Source: Rhinopithecus roxellana (lineage: Eukaryota; Chordata; Mammalia; Primates; Cercopithecidae). Taken from it: a DNA stretch of 64,000 nucleotides. The notes under the pieces were generated by a model. It was not told where the DNA came from, ran no database searches, and worked only from the letters and a program-made list of their open reading frames with translations. Both the position numbers and the translations under genes were made by a program. Below, one piece after another: positions 44,205-56,500 of this stretch (its first letter is position 1; the number at the start of each line of letters is the position of its first letter). The stretch lies in the NCBI RefSeq assembly GCF_007565055.1, contig NC_044561.1, positions 25,576,114 to 25,640,113 of the forward strand, given 5' to 3'.

Positions 44205-44304
44205 NNNNNNNNNNNNNNNNNNNNNNNNNNNNNNNNNNNNNNNNNNNNNNNNNNNNNNNNNNNNNNNNNNNNNNNNNNNNNNNNNNNNNNNNNNNNNNNN
44301 NNNN
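44205..44304. other. Assembly gap of 100 N
   Basis: Exactly 100 N, the usual placeholder for a gap of unknown size. It begins inside a minus-strand AluY just before its poly(T)-distal part ends, so sequence on the two sides may not be adjacent in the genome. Confidence 0.99.
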
Positions 44305-47113
44305 CTAATGAGGCTTTTCATTCGTGAGATGTGTGCAGAGTGACCCTGCCTTGGTGTCCGAAAAGCCTTCCTTGTGTATGGTGTGACTACCAGGACCCAG
44401 GAGGTAACACTCAATCTTGTGTAAACCTGTCCTGGAAACAATTTGTCCTGATAGCAACCCAATGAGCACATTAGAGAGCGGAGAGCAACTTAGAAAGGGG
44501 CATATGGCCAGCCCCTCCCAGGAGTCCTGTCTCAGGCAGACGCTGGCCCACAGCCCAGGGGCTGACACGGACATCTTCTCCAAGCCACTATGGGCAGGTG
44601 TTGCCAGGGCAGTGTGGTGGTGGATGACGCTGAAGCTGCTGCACAGCCTGAGGTATTCCTCTCTGACAGACTGAGGGCCAGGTACTGCACAGCCTGAGGT
44701 GTTTATCTCCACCAGACCAAAGGCCAGGCCCAGGGTGGCTCCCCATCCCCTGCCATGAGAAGGCCCCATTTGTTCCACAAACTGACTCCATGAACCCGTC
44801 CCCCAGGACCCTGAGTATGCTCAGCAGTAGGCCTGGTGAGTGCTGGTCTCTCTGTGCTGCAGATACGCACCTACCTAGGGACCTCCTCACCTTCAGGCAG
44901 GGGGTGACCTTTTCCTGCCCTTCATGCCGGTCACACCCCACGTGCTGTGAGGTTGAAGTCAAGCAGGGAAGCAGCAGAGAAGGCGTAAAGATCGACAAGC
45001 GCCGCAGCAGGGTCTGAAAGAAGCTCTGGGGTCCACAGGGTTATTGGCCAGATGTCCAGAGAGTGACTCCGGGGTCCTGGTCTCCAAGGGAGAAGAGGAG
45101 TTGGGGGGAGGCCTTTGATCAGGCGTGTGGCCCCTGCTCTTCCTGAGCAGGTCGGGCAGCCGGTGAGTGCCTGGCTAATGCAGTTCCCACTGGGCCACAC
45201 TCCCGGGAGGAGAGCGTGGCCTCTATCCCAGCTGTTTTCCATCCAAGATGCACAGAGAGCAGGCCCGAGATGCAGGTCACAGCCAAAGCAAGTGGCAGGT
45301 GGTGCTGCTTCCCAGGGGACATTGCTGCGGCTGTTCTGTGGCTTTGAGATGCTTGGGGTGCCCACCTGGAGCTGTGCGCCAGCCTGGCAGGCCTGGGAGG
45401 GCAGCAAGGGCGCTTGTGAAAGTTCCCTTTTCTTGAATTTAACAGAATCTTCCCATGTCCGCTCTCCAGTACTCGTTGCTGTTGTCCCCAGACAGTGCCA
45501 GCAAGGCCACACGCCATCTGAATATGGCCACACACACTCACTGCAGGGTCCTGACTTGAGGGCATGAGGCCAGCGTCCCTCACTTTAGGACTGGGAAACC
45601 AGTTCCCATGTTTCCAAAACAGCTGAGACAGCTGCCACTTCCTGTCACCCAAGCCTGGCCTCTGCACCTTCCTTTCCTTTTGGGGCCTCAGTACTTTCTT
45701 CGTACCTTAGCACCTCTGTCCTCCAAAATGAGGGCGAGGAGGGATGGAGATGTCAAGAGGCCGCCCAGGTTCCAGGCTCCTGTCCTAGCCCCTGCCCATC
45801 CTCTTGACTGTCACTGTCCCAGCCTCCCAACTGGTGCCTCTGCACCTACTGGCCTGTAACCACCTGAGCTTGGGTATGTCTGCACCTCTGCTTCTTGTGT
45901 GCTAAGCACAGATGGGACTTGGAGAGCTGCAAGCTAAGAAAGAAGGCAGGTGCATCTCTGGGTCCCTTTTCACCCAGTTGAGGCCTTCCACGATGCAGTC
46001 CCCAGGCAGGGACAGACTCACGTCTCTCAAGACCCTATGTCCACAAACCATTTCTTCTGAATTCCATTCCTTGGGCCTGAAGCCTGCACTCAACTGCGCA
46101 GTGGACCCTCTCAAGGGCCAGGATGACCACATCTGGCAACCATGAGAGAGGCTGCAGGAGATGGGCCTGAGTGAGCTCTGCACCAAGACAAGGCCCTGCC
46201 AATGCTGTTCGAGAAGGAGTGACTGTGCTGAGAGAAGAGAGAGGATGCTGCCATGATATGGCAGAGTCGGTCTGCAGTCAGCGCTTGGAGGATGAAGCCC
46301 CAGGTCCCACCTCTAGCCTGCTCGAAAGGCCAAGCAGGCGGGATCTGAAGAATCTGGGGGTTTCCCTCTGCCCCTGCCTCACCTGGCTGAGGGATAGAGG
46401 CAGACTGGACAGTACTGCCCACAGCCCTGGAGCCTGCCGCACAGGCTGGGAAGAGCACCCCTCATCCTCTTACGCATCTACCCAGCCAAGAACTCCAGAC
46501 TCCATGTCCCACCGGGGTGGGTAGGGTAGTTGGACAGAGCAGGCCCAGTGCCCACACAGCAAGGGCATCCCCCTCTGGAGGAGCTGTGGGGACCAGAGCA
46601 TCCAGAGCACCCTCCCCTGGCTTTCCATTGCTGGGAAGGCCCTGTCCAAGCTTCTGCTCTCCTGCTGTCTGAGCTCAGTGGTGAGTGGCATCCAACAGTC
46701 CCACAGAGACAGCCCCGGGGCCACTGTGGGCTGCTGTAATCCGCAGAGCTGAGCTCCATTAGCTTGGAAGGGGCTGGCGGTGGCTCCCTTAGGAAGAGAC
46801 ATTGGCAGGTGAGGGTTGATGTGGGCAGGAAAAACCCAGGTCAGGTGCTTGATGTGAGCCCAGCAAGTTTGAGGGTCCTAGGGGAAGGCGCGTGCGACTT
46901 CTGGAGACTCAGGTCAGGGGAGAGAAATCCGGGATCACAGGGAGTCATGTCTGGGGCAGCCAGCTTGATATATCCAGCCTCTTGCCCCTTGGCCACTTCC
47001 CTGCCACCGTCCCTCAGCAGGAAGAGCTCTTTCATTATTTTCCATTTTCATTTGTGTTCCCTTCCATTTACATTATTTGGGTTTGTTCTGTGGTGGTGGT
47101 TTTCCCCCATCTT
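44305..47113. other. Unrecognised GC-rich stretch right of the gap
   Basis: Frames of up to 200 codons occur on both strands and overlap, as expected of GC-rich non-coding DNA. A short internal duplication (gctgcacagcctgaggt near 44638 and 44686) is present. I could not match it to a gene. Confidence 0.5.
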
Positions 47114-47139
47114 TTTTTTTTTTTTTGAGACAGGGTCTC

Positions 47140-48520
47140 ATTTTTAAAATTGGATTTTTCTGTGTGTGTCTTGACTGACTTAAGGTCCTTGTTGTAGATT
47201 TTGGCTGTTAGCAGTTGTTCAGATGCATAGCGTGGGAGCATTTTCTCCCGTCATGTGGCTGTGTGTTTTTTCTGTTGGCAGTTTCTTTTCTGTGCCCCAG
47301 CTCTGTGGATCATTAGACCCAATTTGTGCATTTCGCTGCTGCTTGATTTGCTTTTGGAGGCCGAGCCATATAAATGCTTTGGGAAAGCCCATGTAGAGAA
47401 GATTATTTTCCAGGTTTTCTTGTAGGATTTTTGTAGTTTGAGGTCTTCCATTGTGAACTCTTCCTTTCATCTTGAGTTAATTTTTGTGTGGTGACAGGTA
47501 GGGCTCCAGTGTTATTTGAGGTATTTTAGGGGACAGTGATATGGAGAACCCACTCTTTTATCTGTTAGTTTCATGTGCCCTGATCAAAAGTGACCATTAA
47601 GTTTGTTTGCCCAATTTTGGCTGCTGTGTGTGTGTATGTATTTTCCTTAGTAGTCTTTGTTTCTGGTAAATATTCAATAGGAACCTCCCTCAGATATGTG
47701 ATTACTTATCATTTTCTCCCAGTTTACAGGAGGCCTGCTGTTTTGCTTCATTTAAAAATATTCCTGTGAAAAAGCTCTTCAGTTTTTTGTGTTCTGACGT
47801 GTTTACTTTTCCTTTTGTTGGTAGTGATTTCAGCCTCCCAAAGTGCTGGGATTACAGGCGTGAGCCACCGTGCCTGGCCAAAGACCAATATTTCTTAACT
47901 ACTGATTAAATTTACATAGAGTCTGTTGAACTATTTAGGATTTTTATTTCTTCATGAGTTCATTTTAGAAAATTGTACTTTCTAGGATCTTATCTATTTT
48001 GTACACATTTTTAAATGTATTGGCGTAATATCCATATTCATATATATTTGTATACATAACATGAATACATATGTAGATTTGAATACATATATATGTATTC
48101 ATAATATCCACTGATTGTTTTGTAATCTCTGCTACTTCTTCCCTTTTTTCTTGGTAAATCTCACTAATGACTTTTGCATTAGACTTTTCTCCAAAACAAC
48201 TGTTGGCTTTGTTACTTCTCCCTAATATTGTCCTTGTTTTCTATTTCATCCATTTCTCTTCTCATCTGTTATCCTTCCATTACATTATCTGCATTTATTC
48301 TGATGTTACTTTTTTCTAACTTGAGTTGTATGCTTAATTAACTTTCGGCCTTTCTGAGTTTCCAGTGTAAATAACTAAGCTTATAGATTGCTATCCCATA
48401 ATGCTCTTTGCTGCATCTCACAATTTTCAGTTTGTACACATATTATTATTTATCCATAAGTATTATCTAATTGCATTATAATTTTTAGAAGTATGCTCTG
48501 CACTTTCTAGTGTTGCAACC
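47140..48520 (-). mobile_element. Diverged L1M LINE-1, ORF2 region
   Basis: The plus strand reads like the reverse complement of L1 ORF2: aaggtccttgttgtagattt, ccaggttttcttgtaggatt, gctgcatctcacaattttca. The minus-strand frame at 47470-47219 carries TTKILQEN, an L1 reverse-transcriptase tail-like string. Heavily mutated, no full ORF. Confidence 0.7.
47831..47880 (-). mobile_element. Alu head fragment
   Basis: Cagcctcccaaagtgctggg to ccaccgtgcctggcc only, within old L1 sequence. Confidence 0.85.
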
Positions 48521-49300
48521 AATAGTCTTGTGCACGAGTCTTTTCAGTTTTTGCCAGTCTCCTTTAGGAGAGATTTTGAGGTGTAGGATTGTAGGTCAAA
48601 GTGACTGCTTTGCAGCTTTGCTAAATGTTGCCAGATTCCCTTCCACAGGTGCCTAATGGGGCTTTCTTAGCAAGAATGTGTGCACAGCCGAGCTGACATA
48701 GTTACATGTGAAACTTCTAAAATTTTGTCTCTAACGTGGTTATAAAGGTGATTTTAAAATTTTTTTCAATGAGATTAAAAGCCATTTGGTTTTCTTCATT
48801 TATATTGTTTGTTCATGTCTCCAACATGCTTACATGTGATTGTTGGCAGTCTTCTTCCCTACATTTAGAGACTTGTTACATTTTAAGTCTATTACAACTT
48901 TTGTGATATGCCTGGTCGTATTTTTTTTCCTGTTTACCATGTATCTTTTGTACTTTTTAAATTGAACTTCACGTCACACTGGGGTTTTCTATTTTTATGT
49001 AATAAAACATTGTAATTTCATTGTGTTCTCAGGGGCTACCACTTTCAAGGCTGCTGTTGACTTTCTACAGTGACATGTGCTGCGTTGATGAGGAGCAGCC
49101 AGTGTCTCCCAGGTTTTGTAATAATTGTTCTTTGTTTGTTTCAGATAACCCTGAGAAATATATTGGCTGTCTCCACAGGCTTATGATTTCTTCTCAGGTT
49201 TGAAAAATGCCCCCAGCTGAGCAACACGGGACTGACACATTGAGGGAGCAGCTGCAGGACACACCCAAGAAGACTCCTGGAGGACTCGGGGGACATTTAC
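48521..49300 (-). mobile_element. AT-rich probable L1M debris
   Basis: AT-rich sequence with L1-like phrases (ggattgtaggtcaaagtgac, ccttccacaggtgcc). No intact frame, and family assignment is tentative. Confidence 0.4.
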
Positions 49301-49595
49301 GGCTGGAAGCTTCATCTATGGCTGGCGTTTTCATCTACGGCTGCGGGCTTGATCCATGGGCTGGAGACTTTATCCACTGCTAGGGGCTTCATCTATGGCT
49401 GGGGGCTTCATCTATGGCTGGAGGCTTCGTCTATGGCTGGCGGCTTCGTCTATGGCTGCGGGCTTTATCCATGGACTGTGGGCTTCATTCACGACTGGGG
49501 GCTTTATCTATGGGGTGGAGACTTTATCCACCACTGGGGGCTTCATCTATGGCTGGGGGCTTCCTCCACGGGCTGGGGGCCTCGTCCATGGCTGG
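49301..49595 (+). repeat. 20-bp minisatellite, about 15 copies
   Basis: Tandem degenerate copies of cttcatctatggctgggggc. The period is 20 and copies differ at several positions (tatc/catc, atgg/acgg). It sits between two AT-rich old L1 blocks and is much richer in G than they are. Confidence 0.9.
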
Positions 49596-51860
49596 TTTGC
49601 CGGATCTCTTTCTGAGCCACAGAAACAGATTATTAAACAGATAATTTTACTGAGTTCCACTTTTATAGTTTTTTTATACATTTTGTTTCAAAAGTTGTTT
49701 GTTGATAATTGTATGAAATAACTAAACCAGAATTACCCCTTTTAATTATTTCCTTGTGTCAATATAGAAAGACTGGATTTAAGGAAACACTGAGATGCCC
49801 GTCTGTGTTTGTGAACAGGTGTGTTGGGTCTAAAGCCTTTGTCTGGTAGCTTTCCAGAGGATCGCCCCGCCTTACACTTGCTTTCTGCGGGTTCCAGAGG
49901 CTTCCATTTGAAAGGAGCCTCTCTCCCTACTCTGCCTCACCCCACACCAGCTCACCTGCCGCCCACTGACTTTGTAAACACTTTCTTCCACCTTCACCTC
50001 ATTGAATTCAGAACTTTGGAAAATAAAAAATTCTAAAAACGTGGGAGTGGGTATGATCTGGAAATCCCTGCTGTAATATTTTTAATGGAATCTACTAGAA
50101 ACTATTAGTTTATGTTTTAAATAAAACCATCCCTTAGCACTAGAATATCAAGCCATTTATTTTTTAGCAGAACTTTTAGATATAATTCAAATACCATAAA
50201 TTTCACCCCCATATAGTATACAATTCAGTGGTTTCTAATATGTTCACAGAGGTCTGCAAAAATTACCACAATTGAATTTTAGACATTAGTATCATTTGTT
50301 GACATCCTTACATGCATACAGATGTAGATAAATGTAATTCTAATATCTTGAATATTATCGTATTTAACATTGTACTATAATAATATCTGTTTTTATATTG
50401 CTGTTTTATTTTGTTATTCTGAATGACGATGATCTCCAGGTACCTTTATACAGGTTTAAAATACACCTTTTTACAACTCAAGAAATTAAATTGTTTCTAG
50501 TAAATCACGTAAGAAACACATATGCTATTGTTATAAAAATGCAAATACTGCTTAGGTCTGTAGAATGAAATGTTATCACCACCAGCGGCCAGCCCACTCA
50601 GTCATCCACATCCACTTACACACAGATAGACACGCCCATGTTTTTACATAATGTAATCCTGCTTTGTGTGGTGTTCCCTGACTGGCTTTTCCACATAAAA
50701 TAGAATTTGGTGATCATTGCTTATCAGCACATATAGGTCTCTCATTTATAGTTGCATCATTATTCGACAGGGTATTTTACCATAACTTGGTCATTTTTCA
50801 CTGTGGAATTTTTATGTTAGATTCAGTTATCTGTTACCATTACCTACACTATCATGGGCACACCTGTATATTCATCTTTTTGGTATCTTAGTTAAGTGGG
50901 TTTTTTCTTTTATGATTGATTTCTAAAAACGGAGGCAAAGTATGAATATTGAATATTTTGATAAAAAATTAAAAATCTATGTTTCAAAAAAAGTAATGAT
51001 CTTACAATCCCATCATCAGTATATGAGAGTTCCTATTTCCACACACCCTTGATTAATTGCAGAGGAAATGACCAATGTTAATGTTGGCCAATTTTGTAAG
51101 AAATATTTGCACTATTAATTTGGATCTTTCCACTTACTGGAGAGATTGTGCATTTCTGTGTATATTTATTGGCCATTTGTATTTCTCAGAATTTCATAAT
51201 GATATGTTTTACTAGTTTTCTAATTCATGTAATGATATTTTTAATATATTCTGCAAATTTATTTCGTATAATTAGCAAGTTTCTTAAGGTCTGTCATAAC
51301 TTTTGCATTTGTTTTGAAGAAACGTTCACTTTTACATAGTTAAATTGCTCAATATTTTTCCTATCATGTCTGGATTTTGTAACTTGTTTCCAACAATATG
51401 TCCTTTTAGGGCTTTATTGATTTGTTTAAAGAACGTTCTCAACTCCTACATTATTTAGTAATTTACTTTCTCCCATTATAGTACATGGACATCACTAATT
51501 CCAACTAATGTAGATCAAATTATCATTTGAATTTCTGTGTAGTAATGCTCATTATAGATATGTTCTGATTTCTTTATTCCCTATTAGATGGATATTAAGG
51601 TTGTTTTTAAAAATTCCCACCACTAATGACTTTTCAATAATCATCAATATACATGGATCCCACTGATGTTTTTATATTTCTTCTTTTCTGTAGTATAGGA
51701 TTCTCATATACTGACCTATGATACATTTTAATTATAATTTTAATTATACTGGCAGATTACTTTCCAAAAAATTGATCAGTTAACAGTGTTATCAACTACA
51801 TAAGTAAGTCTCTTTCTATGTAGGCTAAATAACACTAAAAGATTTTTTTTTTTTAATAAA
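49596..51860. other. AT-rich gene-free stretch, probably old L1 debris
   Basis: No gene is recognisable. 50170-50290 reads like a known old L1 block (ataattcaaataccataaat, acaattcagtggtttctaat), and 50730-51200 has further L1-like phrases. The rest is too diverged to assign. Confidence 0.45.
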
Positions 51861-51866
51861 AATCCT

Positions 51867-52189
51867 GGCCGGGCGCGGTGGCTCAAGCCTGTAATCCCAG
51901 CACTTTGGGAGGCCGAGACGGGCGGATCACGAGGTCAGGAGATCGAGACCATCCTGGCTAACACAGTGAAACCCCGTCTCTACTAAAAAAAAATACAAAA
52001 ACTAGCCGGGCGAGGTGGCGGGCGCCTGTAGTCCCAGCTACTCGGGAGGCTGAGGCGGGAGAATGGCGCAAACCCGGGAGGCGGAGCTTGCAGTGAGCTG
52101 AGATCGGGCCACTGCACTCCAGTCCGGGCGACAGAGCGAGACTCCGCCTCAAAAAAAAAAAAATAAAATAAAAAAAATAAAAATCCTAA
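51867..52189 (+). mobile_element. AluY (AluYRa-type)
   Basis: Close to the young consensus. A tail degenerates into AAATAAAATA. Confidence 0.95.
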
Positions 52190-52470
52190 TTTGACTGGTG
52201 AAAAATCCCACAGGTGCTTTAATCAATTTTTTTCTATTTCAATGAGTTGCCTATTCATAGCCTGTGTGTATATGTGTGTGTGTGTGTTTCTATTTGGCAG
52301 TTTATGGTTGGAAACACTCTTAGGAAATCTAAAAAACACACAAAATACAAAAATATATTTGATTAGTAAGAAATTTCTGCATATCCAAAAAATTGCTAAA
52401 AATATTAAAATTGTAGTCAAAATAGCAGCTCATGAAACAAAGCAAACAAAAATGCTAAACAAAAGAAACA

Positions 52471-52775
52471 GGCCAGGTGCAGTGGTTCATGCCTGTAATC
52501 CCAGCATTTTGGGAGGCTAAGGCAGGCATATATCACCTGAGGTAAGGAGTTCAAGACCAGCCTGGCCAACATGGTGAAATCCCATCTCTACTAAAAACAC
52601 ACAAAAATTAGCTGAGCATGGTGGCAGGTGTCTGTAATCTCAGCCACTCGGGAGGCTCAGGCAGGAGAATCGCTTGAACTCAGGAGGCAGAGGTTGCAGT
52701 GAGCTGAGATCACACCAGTGCACACCAGCCAGTCTGAGGCAGACTGTCTCAGAAAGAAAAGAAACAATAACAAAA
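52471..52775 (+). mobile_element. Alu, full length
   Basis: AluS-like with a broken right-monomer end (gtgcacaccagccagtctga). Confidence 0.92.
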
Positions 52776-53184
52776 AAACTCCCACAGGATTTCCAAGGAG
52801 TAAATACAAAAAAAAGACAACTTTGATTTTCAAATTTCATGTGGATGGAGAAGACTTCATAAGAAATAAAAATAGCAAGTTGGAAAGAACAGACGGGCTT
52901 TCCTGAATGTGCTGTAGCTATTGTAAACCAGCATATTCCTTGCAGGGACCTGAGTGAAATAAGCTCACCAGCCACTCCAAGAGACTGCATCATTGGATGA
53001 AGGAAGTTTGATTTCTTCCTGGTTTACGTGGAACAACTCATATAAAACCGTTAGGGTGATTTATCATGTTTTTAATTTTTTATAGTTAGCAAGTTTTAAG
53101 AATTTCCGTTTGATTTCTAATTTGTTGAGACTCAAAATTACAAGCAAATGTTGAATTTTTATCAAATGGTTTTTTGTATCTTAA

Positions 53185-53739
53185 CATCACAGGACTACTG
53201 TAAGAAAATCATGAAAATTTGTCCCTGCCATATCCCAAATGCAAAAATGATTTGACTCACACTTTTCATATAAAATGAAAAAGTATAAAGATTCTGGAAA
53301 AATATGAAATAGCATCTTTATATCCTAAATGACACATATATGATATATATGTATATTTATATAGTGTGTGAGTGTGTGTGTGTATAGTTGTTTTAGGACA
53401 CAAAAATACTAATCTTGAGAAAAAAACATTGGTCTACATAATTATTGAAACTAGCTGGCATAGCAAAAGTCCCCTTTAAGAAAATACCTTACAAAGCACG
53501 GAAGGATGGAAAATGCTCACAGCGTGTACATGTGAAGAATGTGTAATGTTGGTCCCGGCTGTCAACACTGCCAATGTTGCTGCCGTCCTCACTGCAGACA
53601 ACTCTGGCTTTTGTTGAGAACCCTCAGATGCTGAGGGTGGCTGAGCTGACCCTGCCTGGGCCACAGACCCTAAACAGGACAGAGGGGAGGGACTGTGGGT
53701 CAGAATCGCAGGCCACTGAGGAGAGGGGGTGTATGGAGC
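53185..53739 (+). repeat. Inverted duplication, left arm
   Basis: This is the reverse complement of 55183-55670 at roughly 90% identity by eye, for example gtcaacactgccaatgttgc here against the mirrored gtcaacactgccagtgttgc. It is longer than its partner because of extra TATA/TG-rich sequence at 53330-53390 and about 35 extra bases near 53500. Confidence 0.85.
53330..53390 (+). repeat. TATA/TG-rich simple sequence
   Basis: Alternating ATAT and GTGT blocks within the left arm of the inverted duplication. The right arm has a shorter version at about 55505-55530. Confidence 0.75.
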
Positions 53740-54223
53740 AGAGTGTGGATCCCCCGTCCCCAGGTGAGGTCCCCCGTCTCCTGTACAGTGAATGAGGAGG
53801 GTCAGGATAGGAGCCCAGGGTATGGTTCAGATGTTCAGATGTGACTCTGCTTCCTGATGCTCTGCTGTGGAGCCTGGGCTCCCTGAAGCCTCCTTACATC
53901 TCCCAAAACTTCATGGGGGCAGAGCCACTGTCTTCAAATAAGAGCTTGCCACCTGTCTGCTCCTTGGCCTTTCTGCCCTGGGTTCTCACAGCTGACCCAG
54001 TGGGTGGGAGGTGTGTCCTGGTAGGTCAGCGTTGCCACCCAACCTACCCAGTGGGCACCCTGATGGCCGAACTCCCATGGAGACTCTGAGTCATTTCCCA
54101 ACTGGAAGGGGCCGTCTCAGGAGTGTCTGCCACTGTCCCACACAGTCCTCAGGCTCCAAAGCTGTCCTGCCTCTCTGACACACCTGGGCATCTCAGGTAG
54201 AGGCCCCTGACCATCCTGATCTT

Positions 54224-54528
54224 CCTTTTTTTTTTTTTTTTTTTTGAGTCAGAGTCTTGCTTTGTCACCCAGGCTGGAGTGCAGTGGTACAATCTTGGCT
54301 CACTGCAAGCTCCGCCTCCCGGGTTCAGGCCATTCTCCTGCCTCAGCCTCCCGAGTAGCTGGGACTACAGGCGCCCGCCACCTCGCCCGGCTAGCTTTTT
54401 GTATTTTTTAGTAGAGACGGGGTTTCACTGTGTTAGCCAGGATGGTCTCGATCTCCTGACCTCGTGATCCGCCCATCTCGGCCTCCCAAAGTGCTGGGAT
54501 TACAGGCTTGAGCCACCACGCCCAGCTT
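54224..54528 (-). mobile_element. AluY in the inverted-duplication spacer
   Basis: Gctccgcctcccgggttcag, cgcccgccacctcgcccggc. Younger than the arms around it. Confidence 0.94.
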
Positions 54529-55182
54529 GTTTATAACCATTTCAGATCATGTTTCCCTCCGTCTCTCTGAGTCAACTCAAGAGTAAATAATGTGGTTTCA
54601 CTCTGACTTCCAAATCATCTCTACAGATACTTAAAGAATTCCTAGTCTGTTTGCATTTTTTAAGTAAATAATTTTTCCTCTTTGGACCTCATCTGGTTTT
54701 TTATTTTTTGTCAGGCTTAAACATTTAATTTTGTCCATGTGTGCATATGAACCCCTTCCATTACTTCCAACAGGTCAGCACTGTTTGAACTATACTTTAG
54801 TTATAAACCCTGGTGCTGAGCAGCCAGGTTGCTGCCGATACAATGTTACCAGTGAGGACTTCCTCCTGTGTATTTCCCTCCATCTCTGAGCCAGAGTGGA
54901 CTTGCTGCGTGGGGGGTGCACACTTAATGTTCTATGTGCTGAGGCACTTCCCTCCGGATGGCTGACCCTGTTAATACTCCAGTTGTGAGCGAGCTCTTCT
55001 GAGGCTGCACAGCCTAACTGAAAATTTGTTTTTATTTTTTAAAATTGCAACAGTTGTCAGCTCAACACTCACTGGTTTCATGCCTCACTCAGAAGTAACT
55101 GCACGATTCTAGGGCATCCACAGGAACCTACAGGTTTTGCCTGCCTCTGCCCTGGCTGGCTGATCTCCAAACCCTCTCCCTG

Positions 55183-55670
55183 GCTCCATACACCCCCCTC
55201 TCCCCAGTGGCCTGTGATTCTGACCCACAGTCCCTCCCTGCTCTGTCCCGTTTAGGGTCTGTGGCCCAGGCAGGGCCAGCTCAGCCACCCTCAGCATCTG
55301 AGGGTTCTGAACAGAAGCCGCAGTTGTCTGCAGTGAGGACAGCAGCAACACTGGCAGTGTTGACAGCCAGGGCCAACATTGCACATTCTGTGCTTTGTAA
55401 GGCATTTTCTTAAAGGGGACTTTTGCTATGCCAGCTAGTTTCAATATTTATATAGACCAATGTTTTTTTCTCAAGATTAGTATTTTTGTGTCCTAAAACA
55501 ACTATACACACACACACACTACATATATTTAGGATATAAAGAAATTGTTTTATATTTTCCTAGAATCTTCATACCTTTCATCTTATACGAAGAGTGTAAT
55601 TCAAATCATTTTTGCATTTGGGATAAGGCAGGGACCAATTTTCACTATTTTCATACAGTAGTCCTGTGAT
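55183..55670 (-). repeat. Inverted duplication, right arm
   Basis: Mirror copy of the left arm across a 1.44-kb spacer, which contains an AluY. It abuts a truncated Alu at 55673. The shared GC-rich part (ccctcagatgctgagggtgg) and AT-rich part are not a repeat family I can name. Confidence 0.85.
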
Positions 55671-55672
55671 AC

Positions 55673-55926
55673 TGGAGTGCAGTGGCGCAATCTCGGCTCA
55701 CTGCAACCTCCGCCTCCTGGGTTCAAGCGATTCTCCTGCCTCAGCCTCCTGAGTAGCTGGGACTATACATGCTCACCAACACGCCTGGCTAATTTTTGAA
55801 TTTTTTTAGTAGAGACGGGTTTCACCATGTTGGCCAGGCTGGTCTCAAACTCCTGATCCCGGGTGATCCGCCTTCCTTGGCCTCCCAAGGTACTGGGATT
55901 ACAGATGTGAGCCACAACACCCAGCC
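55673..55926 (-). mobile_element. Alu, 3' end missing
   Basis: Begins abruptly at ctggagtgcagtggcgcaat, directly at the end of the right duplication arm. Confidence 0.9.
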
Positions 55927-56124
55927 TCTATCTCATATTTTAAATAGAAATAACTTCAATTTTTTTTGTACAGGAACACATACTGCTCTCTTTTAACTGG
56001 GAAAATCATGATAGCAAATTGTGTAAAAGACATGTCAAAAAAACATGAATTAAAAGCCAAAGTCTTCTGAATACTGTTGCCGAAATCCAACACAATACAC
56101 TAACAATCTTGATTCCCAGGTGTT

Positions 56125-56500
56125 TTGGGATACATGTGCAGAATGTGTGGGTTTGTTACATAGGTATACATGTGCCATGGTGGTTTGCTACACCTATCAG
56201 CCCGTGATCTAGGTTTTCAGCCCTGCTTGCATTAGGTATTTGTCCTGACGCTCTCCCTCTCCTTGCCCGCAACCACGACAGGCTCTGGTGTGTGCTGTTC
56301 CCCTCCTTGTGTCCATGTGTTCTCACTGTTCAACCCCCACTTATGAGTGAGATCATGAGGTGTTTGATTTTCTCTTCCTGGGTTAGTTTGCTGAGGATGA
56401 TGGCTCCCAGCTTCATCCATGTTCCTGCAAACCACACGAACTCACCATTTTTAATGGCTGCACAGTATTCCATGGTGTATGTGCCACATTTTGGTTTTTT
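56125..56500 (-). mobile_element. L1PA-type LINE-1 3' fragment
   Basis: Reads as the reverse complement of a young primate L1 3' end: ttgttacataggtatacatg, then gtccatgtgttctcactgtt, then gcacagtattccatggtgta. Truncated at both sides. Confidence 0.85.

Noticed and set aside
44305..44778. 157-codon minus-strand frame next to the gap
   Set aside because: No known domain, and comparable frames occur on the other strand; part reflects a short internal duplication.
44931..45667. Frames of 150-200 codons on both strands
   Set aside because: Mutually overlapping, GC-driven, and match nothing I recognise.
47219..47470. 83-codon minus-strand frame as a host gene
   Set aside because: It reads as a decayed piece of L1 ORF2.
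49349..49721. Three overlapping frames through the minisatellite as a protein gene
   Set aside because: Openness in all frames follows from the 20-base period and not from selection.
53185..55670. Inverted duplication as paired LTRs of a provirus
   Set aside because: LTRs of a provirus are direct, not inverted, repeats and no retroviral gene text lies between them.
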